Shown here piece after piece: positions 16,096 through 18,866 of a stretch of 18,866 bases of DNA. This DNA is from UBA5905 sp964609975. GTDB taxonomy: Bacteria; Bacillota; Clostridia; Oscillospirales; Acutalibacteraceae. A program made the position numbers and the translations under genes. A model generated the notes under the pieces. That model was not told the origin of the DNA and did not search any database. It was given only the letters and a program-made list of their open reading frames with translations. The DNA lies in NCBI GenBank assembly GCA_964609975.1, contig CAZSTR010000031.1, positions 1 to 18,866 on the forward strand. The letters are read 5' to 3'. Positions within the stretch are counted from its first letter, which is position 1. Each line of letters starts with the position of its first letter.

Positions 16096-17508
16096 ATGGA
16101 TGCATGGGTGCGGCGGCTGAATGAGCTGGTGTGGGGGCCGGGGCTATTGGTGCTGATTTTGCTGACGGGGATATACCTGACCTTTGTTACAGGCGGAATT
16201 CAGTTTCGGCGTCTTGGAACAGGTCTGCGGGAGGCGATGCGCGGCGGCGGAGGAGAAAATGCCCTGAGCCCCTTTTCGGCGTTGTGTGTGGTGTTGTCCG
16301 CCACTATCGGAACAGGGAACATCGTTGGCACAGCCACCGCGCTGACCCTCGGCGGGCCGGGCGCTCTGCTTTGGATGGTCGTGGCGGCGCTGTTGGGCAT
16401 GGCCACCCAATATGCCGAGGGCTTTCTGGCGTCGAAATATCCGCTGGGCGAAGGGGAAAAGGTCTGGGGCGGCCCCTTCGCTTATATCGAAAAGGGACTG
16501 GGGGCACGCTGGCGGCCGCTGGCAAAGGGATATGCGTTTTTTGGGATGATGGCCGGGCTTTTGGGCATCGGAACGGTCACCCAAATGAGCAGCATGACCG
16601 CCGCCGCCGAAAATGTGCTGGATCCCATGGGCGCACATAGCGCTTTCCGACTGGGGGAAACGGCGTATAGCTGGACAACGGTGCTGTTCGGCGGTGGTAT
16701 GGCGGTGCTGGCGGCGGTGGTTTTGCTGGGCGGCACAAGGCGGGTCGCCCGTGTGTCCACGGTGCTTGTGCCGGGGATGTCGGTGCTGTATGTGGGCTGT
16801 ATTTTATGGATACTTCTGCGCCATTGGCAGGCGTTGCCCGGCTGTGTGGCGCTTGTGGTTCGTTCCGCCTTTCGCCCCACCGCCGCTTTAGGCGCCGGTG
16901 TCGGCGCCACTATGGGAAAGGCTCTGCGCTTTGGCGTCAGCCGAGGCGTTTTCTCCAACGAGGCCGGGCTGGGCACCGCTTCGATTGCGGCGGCAGCCGT
17001 TGCGCCCCAGTGGGACAGCCGCTGTGAGCCGGTGCGGCGGGGGCAGATGGCGATGGTGGGTTCCTTTGTGGACACGGTGGTGCTATGCAGCTTGACGGGG
17101 CTGTCTCTGCTGGTGACCGACAGCTGGCGCTTTTCCGAGCTGGATGGGGCGGCTCTTTCGGCCTTGTCCTGGCGGCTTGGCTTGCCCTTTTCCGCAGGGG
17201 TTTCCGGCGTTATGCTGGCCTGTTGTCTGATTTTTTTCGCGTTTTCCTCGGTTATCGGCTGGCATTATTACACAGAGCGCTGTTTTGTGTACCTGTTCGG
17301 GAGCGGACATCTTGCGCTTTTGCGGGGGCTGTATGTTTTGGCGCTGGTGCTCGGCCCTTATATCGCGAACGGGCTGGCCTTTGAACTGGCGGAGCTGTGT
17401 AACGGACTGCTGGCATTTCCGAATTTGGTGGCGCTGCTGGGCTTAGGCGGACAGGTGGGGCGTCAAACGCGGGCGACAGAAAAGAACCGGGGCGGTCATG
17501 GGAAATGA
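16096..17508 (+). CDS. Sodium:alanine symporter, AGCS family
   Basis: A 470-residue membrane transporter, normal for the AGCS family, which takes up alanine or glycine with Na+ (or H+). The family segments are clear: LSATIGTGNIVGTATAL, GGPGALLWMVVAALLG, YAEGFLASKY, GIGTVTQMSSM and GVSRGVFSNEAGLGTASIA; about ten hydrophobic helices are present. ATG 16096 is preceded by GGAGG (16084-16088), seven bases upstream. It begins 22 bases after sipL with no promoter recognised between them, so it could share the sporulation transcript; whether it serves the mother cell or general amino-acid uptake cannot be told. The substrate within the family is not resolved from sequence. The stop codon lies in the terminator stem. 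Confidence 0.93.
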   Translation: MDAWVRRLNELVWGPGLLVLILLTGIYLTFVTGGIQFRRLGTGLREAMRGGGGENALSPFSALCVVLSATIGTGNIVGTATALTLGGPGALLWMVVAALLGMATQYAEGFLASKYPLGEGEKVWGGPFAYIEKGLGARWRPLAKGYAFFGMMAGLLGIGTVTQMSSMTAAAENVLDPMGAHSAFRLGETAYSWTTVLFGGGMAVLAAVVLLGGTRRVARVSTVLVPGMSVLYVGCILWILLRHWQALPGCVALVVRSAFRPTAALGAGVGATMGKALRFGVSRGVFSNEAGLGTASIAAAAVAPQWDSRCEPVRRGQMAMVGSFVDTVVLCSLTGLSLLVTDSWRFSELDGAALSALSWRLGLPFSAGVSGVMLACCLIFFAFSSVIGWHYYTERCFVYLFGSGHLALLRGLYVLALVLGPYIANGLAFELAELCNGLLAFPNLVALLGLGGQVGRQTRATEKNRGGHGK

Positions 17509-17535
17509 CCGTCCCGGTTCACTTGAATGATTTTT
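17484..17535. terminator. Terminator between convergent genes
   Basis: Arms 17484-17499 and 17505-17520 pair over 16 positions with one G-U, around loop GGGAA. On the + strand TTTTT follows at 17531-17535, ten bases past the stem; on the - strand the stem is followed directly by TTTT. It can therefore serve both the symporter and the rubrerythrin, and is better placed for the latter. Confidence 0.8.
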
Positions 17536-18073
17536 AATAATTGGTGGCCTTCAGCTGAAAATAGGCCTGGGGATGGGCGCAAACGGGGCACATTCCCGGC
17601 GCCGTTTTCCCGATGTGAATATGTCCGCAGTTGCGGCATTGCCAAATCGCGTCCCCTTCCTTCGAAAACACCGTCGCCGTCTCCACATCCGCCAGCAGGC
17701 GGCAGAACCGTTCTTCGTGCTCCTTTTCGATGCGGGCGACCCGTTCGAACTGGGCGGCGATGCGGTCGAAGCCCTCTTGGCGTGCTTCCCTAGCCATGGT
17801 GTCGTACATATCCGACCATTCATAGTGCTCGCCGTCTGCGGCGTCCGCCAGATTGATGGCTGTGGCGGGGATTCCGCCGCTGTGCAGCTCCTTGAACCAG
17901 AGCTTGGCGTGGGCTAGCTCGTTGTTGGCGGTTTCGAGAAACAGCGCCGCGATTTGCTCATAGCCGTCCTCGGCCGCCTTTGCGGCATAGAAGGTGTATT
18001 TGTTTCTTGCCTCCGATTCGCCGGCGAAAGCGGTTTGCAGGTTGGCGGCGGTTTTAGATCCTTTCAACTCCAT
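17534..18073 (-). CDS. rbr: Rubrerythrin
   Basis: A 179-residue non-haem diiron peroxidase that reduces hydrogen peroxide in anaerobes with electrons from rubredoxin or NADH-linked reductases. The ferritin-like part carries the diiron ligands: E19 in AGESEARNKY, E52 and H55 in ETANNELAHAK, then the second pair of helices ending in RIEKEHEERF. The C-terminal rubredoxin-like domain has CRNC and CPVC, spaced twelve residues apart, for the Fe(Cys)4 site. ATG at 18073 has AAGGAGAGG (complement of 18080-18088) six bases upstream. It converges on the symporter and follows the deacetylase by 71 bases on the same strand; no clear promoter was found in that gap, so cotranscription is possible. Confidence 0.95.
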   Translation of the reverse strand: MELKGSKTAANLQTAFAGESEARNKYTFYAAKAAEDGYEQIAALFLETANNELAHAKLWFKELHSGGIPATAINLADAADGEHYEWSDMYDTMAREARQEGFDRIAAQFERVARIEKEHEERFCRLLADVETATVFSKEGDAIWQCRNCGHIHIGKTAPGMCPVCAHPQAYFQLKATNY

Positions 18074-18144
18074 AGCATACCTCTCCTTCTTGTTCAGGTG
18101 GAGTTAGTATGGATAGAAAGGAGAAGGTTTATACGCAGAATTTA

Positions 18145-18866
18145 TCAAAGCCGCAGGGTTTCGCCGCCCTTGACGCGATATTCCCGCTCATCGGTGGCGA
18201 ACCAGATGGTTTCGCGGCCGGGATTATAGACGAGGGTTTCGTCCACATTGAATTGGAGAGCTTCATAGGCGGCTACATAATCGTGGATTTCGATGTTGGT
18301 GGCATACCAGACCTGGTCATGTCCGCCAGCGCGGTCGCAAAGCTCCTCTAACAGCTCCCAGTTGTTATCCCGGTCGAATTCATAGCTGTGTCCCCACACA
18401 TAAAAGAGCAGAGGCGAGCCGTTCGCTGCATAGCTCTTTTTCGGGTCGGCAGCGAGAAAGGCATCCAGCCAGGGGAACAGCTGAGGATTGCCGTGATGGG
18501 CGGTGGGAATCCAGTTATACCAGTCAGAGGGCAGCTGAAAGCGGTTGTTGTCGGCAGACAGCGAACGGGAATAGGCCACGCCCGCGCTTTGAAGTATCTG
18601 GCGGGTTGTTTCATAGCTGTTTTGGCTGTCGAACCGCAAAATCCCGCAGTCGGGATAGGCCATTCCGCGCACCAGACGGTCGAATCGGCGCTCCAGCGCC
18701 TGCCGTCCGGTGAGCACCTCCCGCATCACCGTGCAGGGGGATGAGAGACTGGGGGCGACATGGTTATAGCAATGCTGGGCGATTTCATGTCCGCCGGCAT
18801 CCACCAGCGCGCGGGTTTCCTCCGGCGAGGGACGGTCGTTCCAGTTGTCATACCAGCAGTCGCACA
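18145..18866 (-). CDS. Polysaccharide deacetylase family protein, 5' end missing
   Basis: At least 240 residues of a NodB-type carbohydrate esterase; the reading frame stays open to the right edge of the window, so the N-terminus lies outside. The segment GHEIAQHCYNH matches the NodB zinc motif 2 (GHEIGNHTxxH, with HxxxH). The catalytic aspartate motif 1 would be upstream and is not visible. Further on, YVWGHSYEFD gives another histidine-containing core motif, and the C-terminal 40 residues (DETLVYNPGRETIWFATDE) look like a small beta domain. It may deacetylate cell-wall or spore glycans, but the substrate is unknown. The stop is TGA (complement of 18145-18147). Confidence 0.8.
   Translation of the reverse strand, partial: CDCWYDNWNDRPSPEETRALVDAGGHEIAQHCYNHVAPSLSSPCTVMREVLTGRQALERRFDRLVRGMAYPDCGILRFDSQNSYETTRQILQSAGVAYSRSLSADNNRFQLPSDWYNWIPTAHHGNPQLFPWLDAFLAADPKKSYAANGSPLLFYVWGHSYEFDRDNNWELLEELCDRAGGHDQVWYATNIEIHDYVAAYEALQFNVDETLVYNPGRETIWFATDEREYRVKGGETLRL

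Noticed and set aside
18074..18144. Promoter for rubrerythrin in the gap before it
   Set aside because: TATAAA and CATACT motifs exist on the - strand but neither has a -35 at proper distance.

Overview
The window looks like a chromosomal segment from a spore-forming, moderately high-GC member of the Clostridia (Bacillota). The evidence is a Gram-positive PolC-type replicative polymerase, the gene order pyrH-frr-uppS-cdsA-dxr-rseP-ispG-polC typical of Clostridia, a SipL-like spore morphogenesis gene (DUF3794/SPOCS plus LysM), a Na+/alanine symporter and a rubrerythrin, which suggests an anaerobe. The GC level (sampled lines near 60% in the core genes) would fit an Oscillospirales-type gut anaerobe, but that placement is inference.

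Left region (1-575): no gene is visible. The first 120 bases are very AT-rich (28 G or C in 120) and contain a perfect 40-bp palindrome. Further right are two extended -10 promoter motifs, a 14-bp stem-loop, three phased T-tracts and an inverted repeat lying across the -10 of the promoter that should drive the next operon.

Restriction-modification operon (576-3437): two beta-class amino-methyltransferases, one with a TSPPY motif (N4-cytosine style) and one with a DPPY motif (N6-adenine style), are followed by a 413-residue HNH endonuclease with a winged-helix-like middle part. The three genes overlap by 14 and 4 bases. The second methyltransferase strongly resembles M1.MboII as I recall it, and the whole layout fits a type IIS MboII-like system. 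GAAGA/TCTTC is therefore the predicted site, unproven. The operon sits where rpsB-tsf usually precede pyrH.

Housekeeping cluster (3480-14465): a consensus sigma-A promoter precedes pyrH, then come frr, uppS, cdsA, dxr, rseP, ispG and polC, all on the + strand with short gaps or overlaps. A strong terminator includes the polC stop codon. The genes link pyrimidine nucleotide supply, ribosome recycling, isoprenoid precursor synthesis (dxr, ispG), undecaprenyl carrier (uppS), phospholipid precursor (cdsA), membrane proteolysis (rseP) and DNA replication (polC).

Right region (14466-18866): a sigma-E-like promoter leads into sipL, followed by an AGCS alanine symporter that ends in a second terminator. 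On the opposite strand, converging on it, are a rubrerythrin and, upstream of that, a NodB-type polysaccharide deacetylase cut off by the right edge. No tRNA, rRNA, CRISPR array, insertion sequence or transposase was seen.
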